IMG/VR virus record: IMGVR_UViG_3300037882_002669
Coordinates: 1 to 48,391 of that record
Source: a virus
Length of the DNA: 48,391 nt
Reading direction: 5' to 3' (one strand)
Shown one piece after another: positions 40,261 to 48,391 of the stretch. A program made the position numbers and the translations under genes. Numbering within the stretch: the first letter of the stretch is position 1; each line of letters opens with the position of its first letter. The notes under the pieces were generated by a model that was not told the DNA's origin, ran no database searches, and was given only the letters and a program-made list of their open reading frames with translations.

Positions 40261-40712
40261 AGCATTGGCTCCTCTTGCGAGGCGGACATCTGGTCGATCT
40301 GCGCGGCAATCAAGGCTCCTGCTTTAACTAGCGCCTCTAAGCGCGTCCCTGTGGACACAAGGGATTTTCGATCCCAGTGGTGCGGCCAACACTGAAATGC
40401 TTTTTGGCGCAGTTCTTTTGCACACTCAGGCTCTCCGCATTCCAAAAAGCGCAAAGACGTAGCAAGTTTTAAGAACGCCTCTGCTGCCCCTTGGAGGACT
40501 AAAGCTCCCTCCTGCGCATCATGCCTCGAATGACCCCTAGAGACTTGCCTGTGTCTCTCGGATTTAATCAAGTCTGCCCCTGTTTCGCCTTCGCCCGCAA
40601 CCTCAATGTCGTATGCCTTAATCAGGCCCCGCAACGTGCCTGCACGCACCTCCACCAAGCTGTCCTCTTGATCAGGCAGTGCCCGCAGCCGAGCCAATTC
40701 TACTTCGTCCAT
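40257..40712 (-). CDS. Phage protein resembling the dATP/dGTP diphosphohydrolase N-terminal family
   Basis: This 151-residue helical protein contains IKSERHRQVSRG in the middle, RHDAQEGALVLQGAAEAF, a CWPHHWDRK segment and the end RLEALVKAGALIAAQID. This ER-x-RQ ... H-D ... VKAGAL-x-x-A-E/Q-I-D pattern defines a common phage family named after a putative dATP/dGTP diphosphohydrolase role; I recall the name, and the activity is not shown. I chose the ATG at 40712, with AAGGA nine bases before it; a longer frame would run into the polymerase gene. It lies just after the DNA polymerase gene. Confidence 0.65.
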   Translation of the reverse strand: MDEVELARLRALPDQEDSLVEVRAGTLRGLIKAYDIEVAGEGETGADLIKSERHRQVSRGHSRHDAQEGALVLQGAAEAFLKLATSLRFLECGEPECAKELRQKAFQCWPHHWDRKSLVSTGTRLEALVKAGALIAAQIDQMSASQEEPML

Positions 40713-40716
40713 TATC

Positions 40717-42804
40717 TTAGTCCTTCCTGTATATGCGACCGATGTACCCAGCCGCGCCGAGGGGCAGACCCGGCGCCCACCGCACCGCTTCCGCCATGAG
40801 ATCAATAAGGTTCTGAAGCCGGTCCTCACCCAACTTGGTTAGCGCGACAAGCTCGTCGTGAACGTGCATGACCAAATTGAAGCCCGCTCGATGCGCGCGC
40901 ACCATGCCCGTAGCAAGGATGTCCCGCGCAATAGCTTGAACCATATTCTCAATAAACACGCCCCCGTGCGCACTCAGCCTAGCCCATCGAGGGCCTTCTT
41001 GCGGTTTACCCATATAGCTTATGCCCTCGGCCTCAAATGTGTAGCCTTCAGGGTCTTTTTTGCTCGGGGGCATCGTCACAGTTTTTACTTCAATCTGCGG
41101 ACTCTTATAGTGGATTGCCCGACCAGACGGCAGCACCAAGCGTAAAAACCCTTGTTCTCGCACAAAATGCACGGGCATTGTGTGTTTTGACCCATCGGTG
41201 CGATTTATAATCGGGGAGTACGACGCACCTTTGTCGCGCATGGCGCTCTTGGCCGCAAACTCAATCGCCTTCCACGCTATGGGTATCTCGGGGTACGTCG
41301 CTCGAAACGTATCAACGGCCTTCTTCGCTTCTTCTTGCGTAAACTGGACGCCCATGTTCTCGGCATACCCCCACATTCCTGTCTTCTTGCCCTCCCAGTT
41401 CAGCCCGCCCCCGCCCAAGCGAAAGCCCCCGCCAAGGACGCCTGGCTTTGCGTTGTTTCTTTGCTTCTTAGTCACCTGGTCGTACTCGACATTGAACAAT
41501 ATCTGCCCAAAGTCCTTGTATGGGTCTCGGCGATCCGAAAAGACTTTCAATAGGCGTCGGCACCCGCACAACCACCCTATCACCGCAGTCTCGATCGAGG
41601 ACAGATCAGCCACCGTGAACTCGTAGCCTTCTGGCGCTTGAATGACAGATCGACCCATGTCAGCTAAGGGATTCATGGGCTCGTCTGCGAACATGCGCAG
41701 CCAGTCAAGGTCGCCAGACTCAATCGCGTTTGTGACACCCTGCAGCACCGCAGGGTGCTCATACGCCTTGGGTGTGCGCTTCATGTTTTGCGGGTTCAGT
41801 CTACGCCCGCCCCAACGGCCCGTTCGTGAGGCCCCTGCGATCTGCAGAGTGTATCGCATTCGTCCGCCCCGCTGCGTATCAATCACCTTTTTGTTTTTTG
41901 ACGGCGCTGTTCTATTGGCCAACCGACGAAGTCGCAAGGTCTCTGCCAATTCGCCATCGAGGTGCGCACGGTATTGATTATCGGCGTCCAGCACCTTATC
42001 CACTGTGTCCGCCTGAAGGTCGTTGAACGGATACTTTCTCTCCCGCGCCCACGGCAAAAACTGCGCCCCACTTAGACTGTTGATCAAGCCCGTTCGCGCG
42101 TTTATCTCCTCTTTGAGCTCGTCCTGTCGCGCTTTGAACAACCCATAGCATTGATCGGCAAAGTTGACTGAGATCGGTATGCCCCGATCATTTATGATCT
42201 GGTCAATCTCATACAACTCCCACTCCCGCTTTGGGAAAGGCACCTTCTCGCACTCCGCCAGAATGGCCCTCTCGGCCACAACGTCCTGCGCACAATACTG
42301 GCGAAACTCTTCCCACTCGGCAGGATGCGTCCGCCAATCGTAACGAGGTCTCGGGTCTGCTATAGTCGGCTTGCGGGGCTGAGAGAACATTCGAATGAGG
42401 GCCTTACCCCTAGACGACTTCACGGCGGCGTCAGGTAGTCCCATTTGCGAGCCAACTTCATCGAGTGTGCCTACATAAGAAAGGCTGTACGCACGAAACA
42501 TCGTGCATCGCCAATTGGCCGCTGGATTTAGGGGATCAAAACGTGTGCGTAGAACTCTTTGACTGACGACGCGCTCAAACTGAGCGTTCCAAGCGAGTTT
42601 TTCAACGTGCGGGTCTTCAAGCGCCTCCCGCAGTTCTGCCGGAAAGCCGCCTTGGTCTGCGGACCATATCTGCCCCGCCCCGCCGTCAAAAGAATACGCT
42701 GCCATCAGCACTTCAGTTCTCGGGCTGGCGGTATAGTGGTCCAGCCCGAGATTGAAGAGGTCTACGTCACTGAACGTCTCGTAGTCGAGGTTCAGTGTCG
42801 TCAT
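40717..42804 (-). CDS. Family A (Pol I/T7-like) DNA polymerase
   Basis: This 695-residue protein has an N-terminal 3'-5' exonuclease start, LNLDYETFSDVDLFNLG at residues 4-20, with the DYETF motif, and a C-terminal polymerase domain. Motif A is VADLSSIETAVIGWL, motif B region ends KQRNNAKPGVLGGGFRLG, and motif C is LVMHVHDELVA. The motif A DLSSIE differs from the usual DYSQIE but occurs in this phage subgroup. It copies the phage genome together with the SSB-like and helicase proteins. The gene is followed after four bases by the dATP/dGTP-type gene and preceded by the DUF2815 gene. Confidence 0.93.
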   Translation of the reverse strand: MTTLNLDYETFSDVDLFNLGLDHYTASPRTEVLMAAYSFDGGAGQIWSADQGGFPAELREALEDPHVEKLAWNAQFERVVSQRVLRTRFDPLNPAANWRCTMFRAYSLSYVGTLDEVGSQMGLPDAAVKSSRGKALIRMFSQPRKPTIADPRPRYDWRTHPAEWEEFRQYCAQDVVAERAILAECEKVPFPKREWELYEIDQIINDRGIPISVNFADQCYGLFKARQDELKEEINARTGLINSLSGAQFLPWARERKYPFNDLQADTVDKVLDADNQYRAHLDGELAETLRLRRLANRTAPSKNKKVIDTQRGGRMRYTLQIAGASRTGRWGGRRLNPQNMKRTPKAYEHPAVLQGVTNAIESGDLDWLRMFADEPMNPLADMGRSVIQAPEGYEFTVADLSSIETAVIGWLCGCRRLLKVFSDRRDPYKDFGQILFNVEYDQVTKKQRNNAKPGVLGGGFRLGGGGLNWEGKKTGMWGYAENMGVQFTQEEAKKAVDTFRATYPEIPIAWKAIEFAAKSAMRDKGASYSPIINRTDGSKHTMPVHFVREQGFLRLVLPSGRAIHYKSPQIEVKTVTMPPSKKDPEGYTFEAEGISYMGKPQEGPRWARLSAHGGVFIENMVQAIARDILATGMVRAHRAGFNLVMHVHDELVALTKLGEDRLQNLIDLMAEAVRWAPGLPLGAAGYIGRIYRKD

Positions 42805-42806
42805 GG

Positions 42807-43463
42807 CTAGAAGTCGTCGTCAATAGCATCGTTGTCCGATGCCTTGGACGCGGAGCCAGTTTTCTCCTCGTCGCCATCATCCCAGATGTCATCAAAGTCG
42901 CCGTCTTTCGCCCGACGGCGGCCCAGCGGCTCGTCATCGCCACGAAAGCGAACAGAAGATACGCCTGAACAGAGCCTATCACCGTAGGCGGTGGTGACGT
43001 AGAAGCGCAAAATCACGTCGCCTCGGCAGCCAGCGTAGATAATGCCGTTCGGATCGCGGCCAATGTTGAGCCCGTCTTTGTCATACAGCAAAGGCGCGTC
43101 CTCGGGATTCTCTTTGCACGAGACGCCCCAGTGGTTGGGAAAGTCCGCCTCAACTTCATCCCGTGCGGCTTTTGTATCAAGGTCCACGAGAGCTTTCGCA
43201 TCTGCGGGCAGCTTCTTGATCTTCGCATCGGCCATAAGAGACTTGATATGCTCTTTCATCAGCTCAACCGCCTCCATGTGCTTCGCACTCGCCTTATTGA
43301 GAAGCGGGAAGAGTTGATATTTGAAGTTACCGTCGCCCTTATAGTCTCGCGGCTTGCGTAAGAACACACGAGACAGTCGCACGTCGTTCAAGAGAATTGT
43401 ACCGTCATCGTACAGCTTTGCGCTGCCGCTAGGTGTCGATTTTACTAGTTGTCGTTTCGCCAT
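42807..43463 (-). CDS. DUF2815 protein, probable single-stranded-DNA-binding protein
   Basis: This 218-residue protein matches DUF2815, regarded as T7 gp2.5-like ssDNA-binding proteins, including the beta-barrel section (NGIIYAGCRGDVILRFYVTT) and RLCSGVSSVRFRGDD. The C-terminus is strongly acidic and ends DAIDDDF, like SSB tails that recruit replication partners. I chose the ATG at 43463 with GGAG nine bases upstream; a second ATG at 43469 and a GTG at 43484 are in frame. It sits between the polymerase and DUF2800 genes, the common order in phages of this type. Confidence 0.85.
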   Translation of the reverse strand: MAKRQLVKSTPSGSAKLYDDGTILLNDVRLSRVFLRKPRDYKGDGNFKYQLFPLLNKASAKHMEAVELMKEHIKSLMADAKIKKLPADAKALVDLDTKAARDEVEADFPNHWGVSCKENPEDAPLLYDKDGLNIGRDPNGIIYAGCRGDVILRFYVTTAYGDRLCSGVSSVRFRGDDEPLGRRRAKDGDFDDIWDDGDEEKTGSASKASDNDAIDDDF

Positions 43464-43480
43464 TTTCATTTTCTCCGTTT

Positions 43481-44677
43481 TCACTCAAAATCGAATACGT
43501 CACTGAAATCCTCGACCTCAGCACCTACCCGTTTAACCACTCTGCGCGCAGGCGACCTTGTGGTCAACCTGTTCACAAGAGCCTCTGCGACCGCTTTTGG
43601 CAGACCCAGTTTCTTTACCGCCGTCTCTAGGTTGGGCGGCGTTAACAGGGTGCGCTGGCTATACACTTCAGGCGCAAACCCGTACCAATCTCGTAGCTCG
43701 TCTTCGGCAATAGCAATATAGGCCCTGTTGCCTTGGCGCCCAAGTGCGATCTCCCAGCCCTCTGGGGGGTCTTCGCCTTCTTGCACAAGGCGCCTGGTCA
43801 ATTCATCAAAGGCGTCCTTCAAGAACGTCTCGATTGTCTTTCGATAGGCCAGCACCAGCCCTAGCTGCTCTGTCGTCAAGCGCTGCGGGTCAAACTGGTC
43901 GTCGCTGGCCTCCATCATAAACTCGCCCACTTGCTTAGCTCGTGCCTTGCATGACCCTCTAATAGGACACCACTCGCACGTATCCGGGTCCGGTGTCCGC
44001 ACCGCATCACGCATACACGCGTTTTTTACCGCCTCACGCGCTTTCTCCACGAACGCCAGCAACTCCGCCCTGTCAAACCAATACTCTTTGAACGAGTGAC
44101 TGCGCGGCTGAATAATGGAGACGCAGAACCGGTCTAGGTGCCACAGGTCTAGCCCATCAACCACACCCGCCATGTAGAGCATTTCTTGCTCGTTGCGCTC
44201 AGGGCTCACGTCCAAGTAGCCAAACTTAAAATCTGACACCACCACGTATTCGGGGTATATCGCAACAATGTCGGCAGTGCCCTTCTGGTGAGGCACCCCG
44301 AGAGTTCGTTCTAGGTCTACGCGATACTCATAACGAACCTCAAGGGCGTCGTCATACGATCTGGCTTTCTCTAGCGCCCACTCAATCAAGGCCCACAGCT
44401 CGTCTGTGACTTCAATCTCAAAGCCGTCAACCGTGTGTGTGCTTCCGACCGAATATGCGTCTGCGCTCTGGTCCGTGAGTATCAACTCGCAGATCGTATG
44501 GCACAACGTCCCTTGTGCTGCAGCGATGCCTGCATTGTCGGGCACGTCCATTGTCGCAATCACCGAACCAGCGCAATACACCCACCGGTGCGCACTAGAC
44601 GGCGCAAACAACGAGTGGCCATGCTGGAGCCGATGCTCCAGCATGGCCTCGTGGCTGATGACTACATCAGAAATCAT
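43481..44677 (-). CDS. DUF2800 (Cas4/RecB-like) nuclease
   Basis: This 398-residue protein begins near SLFAPSSAHRWVYCAGSV and AAQGTLCHTICELIL, the N-terminal motifs of Cas4/RecB-like PD-(D/E)xK nucleases. The catalytic region has KGTADIVAIYPEYVVVSDFK; CEWCPIRGSC toward the C-terminus could carry an iron-sulphur cluster. Such proteins accompany DUF2815 in phages and probably act in recombination or replication. I chose the ATG at 44677, overlapping the upstream stop. The end (EDFSDVFDFE) is acidic like the neighbouring proteins' tails. Confidence 0.85.
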   Translation of the reverse strand: MISDVVISHEAMLEHRLQHGHSLFAPSSAHRWVYCAGSVIATMDVPDNAGIAAAQGTLCHTICELILTDQSADAYSVGSTHTVDGFEIEVTDELWALIEWALEKARSYDDALEVRYEYRVDLERTLGVPHQKGTADIVAIYPEYVVVSDFKFGYLDVSPERNEQEMLYMAGVVDGLDLWHLDRFCVSIIQPRSHSFKEYWFDRAELLAFVEKAREAVKNACMRDAVRTPDPDTCEWCPIRGSCKARAKQVGEFMMEASDDQFDPQRLTTEQLGLVLAYRKTIETFLKDAFDELTRRLVQEGEDPPEGWEIALGRQGNRAYIAIAEDELRDWYGFAPEVYSQRTLLTPPNLETAVKKLGLPKAVAEALVNRLTTRSPARRVVKRVGAEVEDFSDVFDFE

Positions 44678-45095
44678 CGTCTTCCTCTGCGGCAGGAGCC
44701 GCTGCAAAGCCCTCAATTGCTGCAGTCATGGCATCGCCCAGCGCGTCGTGCTTGTCGATAGCCAGGATTGCGTCAGCCAGCTTGGCTTCAGGAACACCCA
44801 TAATCGGTGCCATGAGCTCCTGAAACGCTTTCTTGGTTGCACCAGGCGTCTTGTCTGGATACTCGGTGCGGAACCGATCAGACAGCACTTGGATCGCTTC
44901 GGGCGTATACCGTGCCGCCTTTGGCTTCTCGGTCTTTGGGTCCGCTTTCTTTGTGGTGGACGCGCCAGCGGGTTTGGCTGCACCGCCCTTCAGTAAAGCG
45001 ACGTGCTCGGCCACAAGTTTGCTGTTTTCTTTGACGCTATCGGCCAAAGTGTTGTTGCTCTCAATGACTTTCGCCAAGAGTTCTTCAATGCCCAT
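44667..45095 (-). CDS. Acidic-tailed protein, first gene of the replication operon
   Basis: This 142-residue protein has an N-terminal coiled-coil-like helix (EELLAKVIESNNTLADSVKE), a Lys/Ala-rich linker, and a helical second half (PEAIQVLSDRFRTEYPD), ending in EEDDDF. I do not recognise the family. The tail resembles that of SSB and the adjacent DUF2815 protein, so it may bind the same partners. It has a good AGGAGA element eight bases before the ATG. It is the first leftward gene beyond the divergent control region. Confidence 0.6.
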   Translation of the reverse strand: MGIEELLAKVIESNNTLADSVKENSKLVAEHVALLKGGAAKPAGASTTKKADPKTEKPKAARYTPEAIQVLSDRFRTEYPDKTPGATKKAFQELMAPIMGVPEAKLADAILAIDKHDALGDAMTAAIEGFAAAPAAEEDDDF

Positions 45096-45209
45096 CTGTG
45101 TGTCTCCTATGCAGTGGTGGTGCTGTACTGCCTCGCTATCGGTAACTTGTCAAGTGCACTTATGTGTGTCAACAAGTTGAAACGCACACTGCATTTTTGG
45201 AGAAGTCAC
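45096..45209. promoter_or_regulatory. Divergent control region with nested dyads
   Basis: Between the leftward replication operon and the rightward HTH gene lie several symmetric elements: AACTTGT (45144-45150) with ACAAGTT (45172-45178), the perfect palindrome AAGTGCACTT (45152-45161) and CTTGTCAAG (45146-45154). On the minus strand TTGACA occurs at 45153-45148 and 45172-45167, both overlapping the dyads; clear -10 boxes are lacking. The arrangement fits a repressor-controlled divergent promoter, perhaps bound by the HTH protein of 45210-45452. Confidence 0.5.
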
Positions 45210-45452
45210 ATGAAAATACCCCCATGGGCGCGCAACAGCCTGACCGAAAGAACACGATTCCTGATACGATACGCCGCTTTGTTCTACGAGCCCGAAGGTC
45301 GCTTGACCGAGCTGAGTAGCGCTTGTGGTCTCAGTCCCGGTGGCTTGTCTAGCGCCTTAAGTCGCGGACGGCTATCTCGCGCTACTGCCCAGCGCATAGC
45401 CGCTTGCATTGGCCCGGAGAACTTCCCCCTTCACCTGCTAACAGCACGGTAG
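45210..45452 (+). CDS. Small HTH regulator (Cro-like)
   Basis: This 80-residue protein has an HTH-like segment GRLTELSSACGLSPGGLSSA followed by LSRGRLSRATAQRIAACIG, the plan of phage Cro/YdaS-type DNA-binding proteins. It starts at 45210 behind GGAG. It is probably the regulator of the adjacent divergent control region and lies in front of the primase-helicase gene, so it could control replication gene dosage. Family call by pattern only. Confidence 0.6.
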   Translation: MKIPPWARNSLTERTRFLIRYAALFYEPEGRLTELSSACGLSPGGLSSALSRGRLSRATAQRIAACIGPENFPLHLLTAR

Positions 45453-45459
45453 GACACCT

Positions 45460-47868
45460 ATGTCAGCGTTTTTGGCGACACTCGGTCCTCTTCTGATTAG
45501 AGGGGGCTATGACATCCTGCCTATAAGGCCCGGAACAAAAGCCCCTGTAGACACAGGCTGGTCAAAAGCCCCGTTAGCTGACGAATCAAAACTGCGAGAC
45601 TGGCTCTCATTGGGGCATGCTTCTTGGGGCATCGGCATCAGAACTGCAAGAACTCCCGCCTTCGACATTGACGTAGACGACCCGAAATTGGCTGCCGCAC
45701 TGCGCAAAGTTGTGGCCGATATGTATCCGACCAGCCCTTGTCGCATCGGACGCGAGCCCCGAAGCCTGTTTGTGTTTCAGGGTGGTCCGTTCAAGAAGCG
45801 CATTTTAGAGTTTGATGGCGGCCATAAGGTCGAACTTTTGGGCGAGGGCCAGCAGTTCGTCGCCTACGGCATCCACAAAGACACTAAGAAGCCGTACCTT
45901 TTTACTGACGACTGCCTGATGTCAATCAAGCGGGATGACCTCCCAGTGGTTGACGTAGATCGACTGTTTGCCGCCGTCCAGGCGGAGGCCGAACGGCTTG
46001 GTTTTAGCGTCGTCAAGTCGGTCAAGCGATCTGCCGTGGCGTCTGATGATGATGATTCGTGGGCCGAGCAGGTAAACGGCAAGATTCGCATTAGCGACCG
46101 AGAACTCCTTAAGTCGCTGCTCTTGGTGCCCGAATTTGACAACTACGAGCGTCGCACTCAAGTCGGCATGGCCCTTTGGCACCAATATGATGGCGAACAG
46201 CCGGGCCTAGCCATGTTTCACGAGTGGGCCTCTCAGTCCACAAAGTATAACGAAAACGACACGGACGAAATATGGCATCACTATGATTGGGCTGGTCGGT
46301 CAGACCCTATCACTGCACGATCTATTCTGTCTTGGGCTCGCGAAGCTGCCGACATTAGCGCCGCTGAGGCTCTGAAGATTGCTCGCGAGACCATGAAGGC
46401 TGCCACGAAGCTGTCCGTCGTCGAGGAGGTAGCGGCTGATATCAAGAGGTTGGACCTGCCTGCTCTCGTCCGAGAAGCCATAGCGGGCGACGTTCAAAAA
46501 GCCTTTAAGCGCATCACCGATAGTAGCCTCTCAATTGGCCGCGCTCGTGATCTCATAAAGGCCGAGTTGGGCCCCGCGACAGACACGCCCGACTGGCTCA
46601 TTGGTTGGGTGTATCGGACCAATGACGACACATTCTACAGCACAAAGACCTTCACCAGCTTGTCGCGAATAGGCTTTGACTCTTTGATGACCAGAGAAGT
46701 TTTGACCTGGACACAAGTGCAAGAGGGCCAGGTTAAGCCCGACGAAAGTCCTACCGACCTCGCTCTAAACCGCTACCGCATCCCTATTGTTGAGCGCTCC
46801 ATCTACATGCCAGGCGAGGGGTCTCTTTTCACGTTTGACGGATCACCCGTCGCCAACGAGTATGACGACCGGTTTGTCCCAAAGCGTGTGCCCCGCAATT
46901 CGTGGTCAAGCGCGGAGGAAGAAGCTGTGTCCCTTGCTGAGCGGCATTGCGCAGCGCTGTTTCCCGATGATCGGGATAGGGGTGTTTTGCTTTCTGCTTT
47001 CAGCCACATTGTGAAGTACCCGGGCAAGCGGCTTCGGTACGCCATCTTGCTTCAAGGGGCCGAAGGCGACGGAAAGACTTGGTTCATGCACCTGTTAGGC
47101 GCAGTGCTGGGGTCCAAGAACGTGACCCCTTTAAGCGCGGAGGCCCTTCAGGAGAAGTACAACGGATGGGCGGCCGGCTCACAGATTTGTTTCTTTGAGG
47201 AGATACGATTACTGGGCCACTCCAAGTTTGATGTCCTCAATCGCATCAAGCCCGTGATCACCAATGATGTGGTCTCGATCCGCCGCATGAACACGGACGC
47301 ATATCCGGCCCCAAACACATCTACGAAGGTTTTGACAACGAACTTCCGTGACGCGCTACCCCTAGATGGCGGGGACTCCCGCTTTCTTATTTTGATGTCT
47401 CAATTTCAGACCAAGTGCGACCTTGGAGAGTTTCTATCCGATAAGCCCGACCACTTTGACAAGTTGTACGGCGCTCTCCGTCACGGAGGGGCTTTGCGTG
47501 AGTGGCTCATAGAGCAGCCAGTTCACCCCGAGTTTCGTCAGGATGGCCGAGCACCCGAGAGCGTCGGTCGTCGCGAAATGCTGGAGGAGAGCATGTCTGA
47601 AATTGATAGCGCGGTGGCGGACATCATTGAAGATGGCGAAGTCGGTACATCCCGCGCTGCCTGCAGCGTCAGGCTTCTTCTACGGAAGCTGTCCGAGCAG
47701 GGGCTGCCTGCAACAGACATGCAGGCGTGCCATGCACTGCGTCGCGTTGGGCTGGGATCGACATGTCGATTGCGCATACAAGAAGAGCGCCACCGCGTGT
47801 GGTCCTCTAGCCCGGCGAGTTTTATGCAAATGTCCCGGAGCGAACAGAGCCGCTTGCTCGGTTTCTGA
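45460..47868 (+). CDS. Bifunctional PrimPol primase and SF3 helicase
   Basis: In this 802-residue protein, residues 1-170 carry a PrimPol domain: TRTPAFDIDVDDP-type sequence (AFDIDVDDP) has the paired catalytic aspartates, and the GQQFVAYGIHKDTKKPY segment carries the motif with H. The middle (about 215-300) resembles PriCT helical domains. The C-terminal part from about 515 is an SF3 helicase: Walker A GAEGDGKTW at about 532, Walker B ICFFEEIR, and the sensor NFRDALPLDGGD. It primes and unwinds at the phage origin. It is read toward the iteron region, which begins 20 bases after its stop. Confidence 0.92.
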   Translation: MSAFLATLGPLLIRGGYDILPIRPGTKAPVDTGWSKAPLADESKLRDWLSLGHASWGIGIRTARTPAFDIDVDDPKLAAALRKVVADMYPTSPCRIGREPRSLFVFQGGPFKKRILEFDGGHKVELLGEGQQFVAYGIHKDTKKPYLFTDDCLMSIKRDDLPVVDVDRLFAAVQAEAERLGFSVVKSVKRSAVASDDDDSWAEQVNGKIRISDRELLKSLLLVPEFDNYERRTQVGMALWHQYDGEQPGLAMFHEWASQSTKYNENDTDEIWHHYDWAGRSDPITARSILSWAREAADISAAEALKIARETMKAATKLSVVEEVAADIKRLDLPALVREAIAGDVQKAFKRITDSSLSIGRARDLIKAELGPATDTPDWLIGWVYRTNDDTFYSTKTFTSLSRIGFDSLMTREVLTWTQVQEGQVKPDESPTDLALNRYRIPIVERSIYMPGEGSLFTFDGSPVANEYDDRFVPKRVPRNSWSSAEEEAVSLAERHCAALFPDDRDRGVLLSAFSHIVKYPGKRLRYAILLQGAEGDGKTWFMHLLGAVLGSKNVTPLSAEALQEKYNGWAAGSQICFFEEIRLLGHSKFDVLNRIKPVITNDVVSIRRMNTDAYPAPNTSTKVLTTNFRDALPLDGGDSRFLILMSQFQTKCDLGEFLSDKPDHFDKLYGALRHGGALREWLIEQPVHPEFRQDGRAPESVGRREMLEESMSEIDSAVADIIEDGEVGTSRAACSVRLLLRKLSEQGLPATDMQACHALRRVGLGSTCRLRIQEERHRVWSSSPASFMQMSRSEQSRLLGF

Positions 47869-47887
47869 GCCAAAAACAACACCCGAA

Positions 47888-48316
47888 GTTAGTGGGACAG
47901 AGCCCGAAGTTAGTGGGACAGAGCCCCTTTTTGCCCAAAGTTAGTGGGACAGATGTGCGATTGTTCCCACGTTTTTTGTCCCACTAACTTTTTTCTGAGT
48001 TAGTGGGACAGTTAGTGGGACAAAAAATCCTGTTGTTTAACAAGGGGTTGCTTCTACTTAATTTACTGAATTTTAGTGGGACAAGTTAGTGGGACACACT
48101 TAATCTTTTGTTTTTCTTACTCTTTATCTCTTTCTGTCCCACTAACTTACATACTTTAACTAATAGGAGTGAGAAAAATAATCGAAAAAAGCCCAAATAT
48201 GTAATGTCACATAGTGTGTGTGTTATATTACCCTCGTTGCCTGTGGATAAGTCACGATTTAAGAAAAAATATCCCTATAGAGTAGAGATGGGCGTTTTAG
48301 TGGGACAAGTGGGACA
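47888..48316. repeat. Iteron array, candidate replication origin
   Basis: The 12-bp unit GTTAGTGGGACA occurs at 47888, 47909, 47940, 47999, 48011 and 48085 (start positions), with a first-base variant at 48072 and 48296, and reversed at 47977 and 48135; partial copies lie near 47962 and 48308. Early copies are spaced 21 and 31 bp, near whole helical turns. Runs of A and T lie between copies, and 48147-48290 is AT-rich with the DnaA-box match. I find no gene in 47869-48391. Together this is the plan of an iteron-type origin next to the primase-helicase gene. Which protein binds is unknown. Confidence 0.7.
48242..48250 (-). promoter_or_regulatory. Exact DnaA-box sequence
   Basis: TGTGGATAA on the plus strand is the reverse complement of the consensus DnaA box TTATCCACA. 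It lies in the AT-rich part of the iteron region. A 9-bp match can occur by chance in a 48-kb window, but its position supports an origin role. Confidence 0.55.
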
Positions 48317-48391
48317 GATCGGATCAGTTTTCGCCCCTTGGTGCCATACGAAAAACCACAATGATAAAACTTACGGGGCTCAGCGCCTCCC

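Noticed and set aside
40257-42804. 2-aminoadenine (Z-genome) system
   Set aside because: A family A polymerase and a dATP/dGTP-type protein are present, but there is no PurZ-like gene in the window, so the call is not supported.
1-48391. Integrase, excisionase, attachment sites or lysogeny repressor
   Set aside because: I searched the translations for tyrosine or serine recombinase motifs and for a CI-type repressor and found none.
1-48391. tRNA or rRNA genes
   Set aside because: No convincing cloverleaf or T-loop pattern was noticed in the few intergenic stretches; a dedicated scan would be needed to exclude them fully.

Overview
The window looks like most or all of a lambda-like tailed-phage genome (siphovirus: long non-contractile tail). 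The head and tail genes lie on the minus strand in lambda's order: small and large terminase, gpW-like connector, portal, S49 protease, decoration protein, major capsid protein, FI/FII-position proteins, then Z, U, V, G/GT, tape measure, M-position, L, two small tail proteins and the J-like hub. A GapR-like (DUF2312) protein and the style of the tail-tip genes suggest an alphaproteobacterial host; that is inference. I see no integrase, CI-type repressor, partition gene or tRNA, so a temperate lifestyle is not supported. I see no terminal redundancy between the two ends.

Layout. (a) 1-5316, minus strand: many small, tightly coupled accessory genes (HTH proteins, DUF1643, a zinc-ribbon protein, membrane proteins). 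Two of them carry apparent frameshifts. The region also has unusual repeats: 4 x 24 bp at the extreme left, a 25-bp tandem pair present at two places, and 3 x 11 bp over a promoter-like site. (b) 5388-7484, plus strand: a coupled operon with a DnaA domain IV-like protein, GapR-like protein, DUF3850 protein and small membrane proteins. (c) 7486-10362, minus: virion accessory or fibre genes, one strongly repetitive. (d) 10545-12611, minus: a probable lysis region (YkuD-like enzyme, LLH-type holin candidate, nuclease of the SNase family, two more membrane proteins). (e) 12713-14461: beta-helix tailspike. (f) 14463-35859: tail and head morphogenesis and packaging. (g) 35843-45095, minus: replication and DNA modification (SNF2-like helicase, VRR-NUC nuclease, two DNA methyltransferases, family A DNA polymerase, DUF2815 ssDNA-binding-like protein, DUF2800 nuclease). 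(h) 45210-47868, plus: small HTH regulator and PrimPol-SF3 helicase. (i) 47869-48391: non-coding, with about ten copies of a 12-bp iteron, an exact DnaA-box sequence and AT-rich DNA, a strong candidate origin of replication.

Working model: the plus-strand primase-helicase acts at the adjacent iteron region. The minus-strand replication operon supplies polymerase, binding protein and nucleases. The DnaA-like and GapR-like proteins from the early plus operon may help at the AT-rich origin. Late genes are read leftward from terminase through tail, tailspike, lysis and fibre genes. Most neighbouring genes overlap by ATGA, GTGA or a few bases, so translational coupling is common. The most notable observations are the origin region, a long protein-like second reading frame inside the cytosine methyltransferase gene, the canonical G/GT frameshift site, and the duplicated repeat that gives two unrelated genes the same C-terminus.
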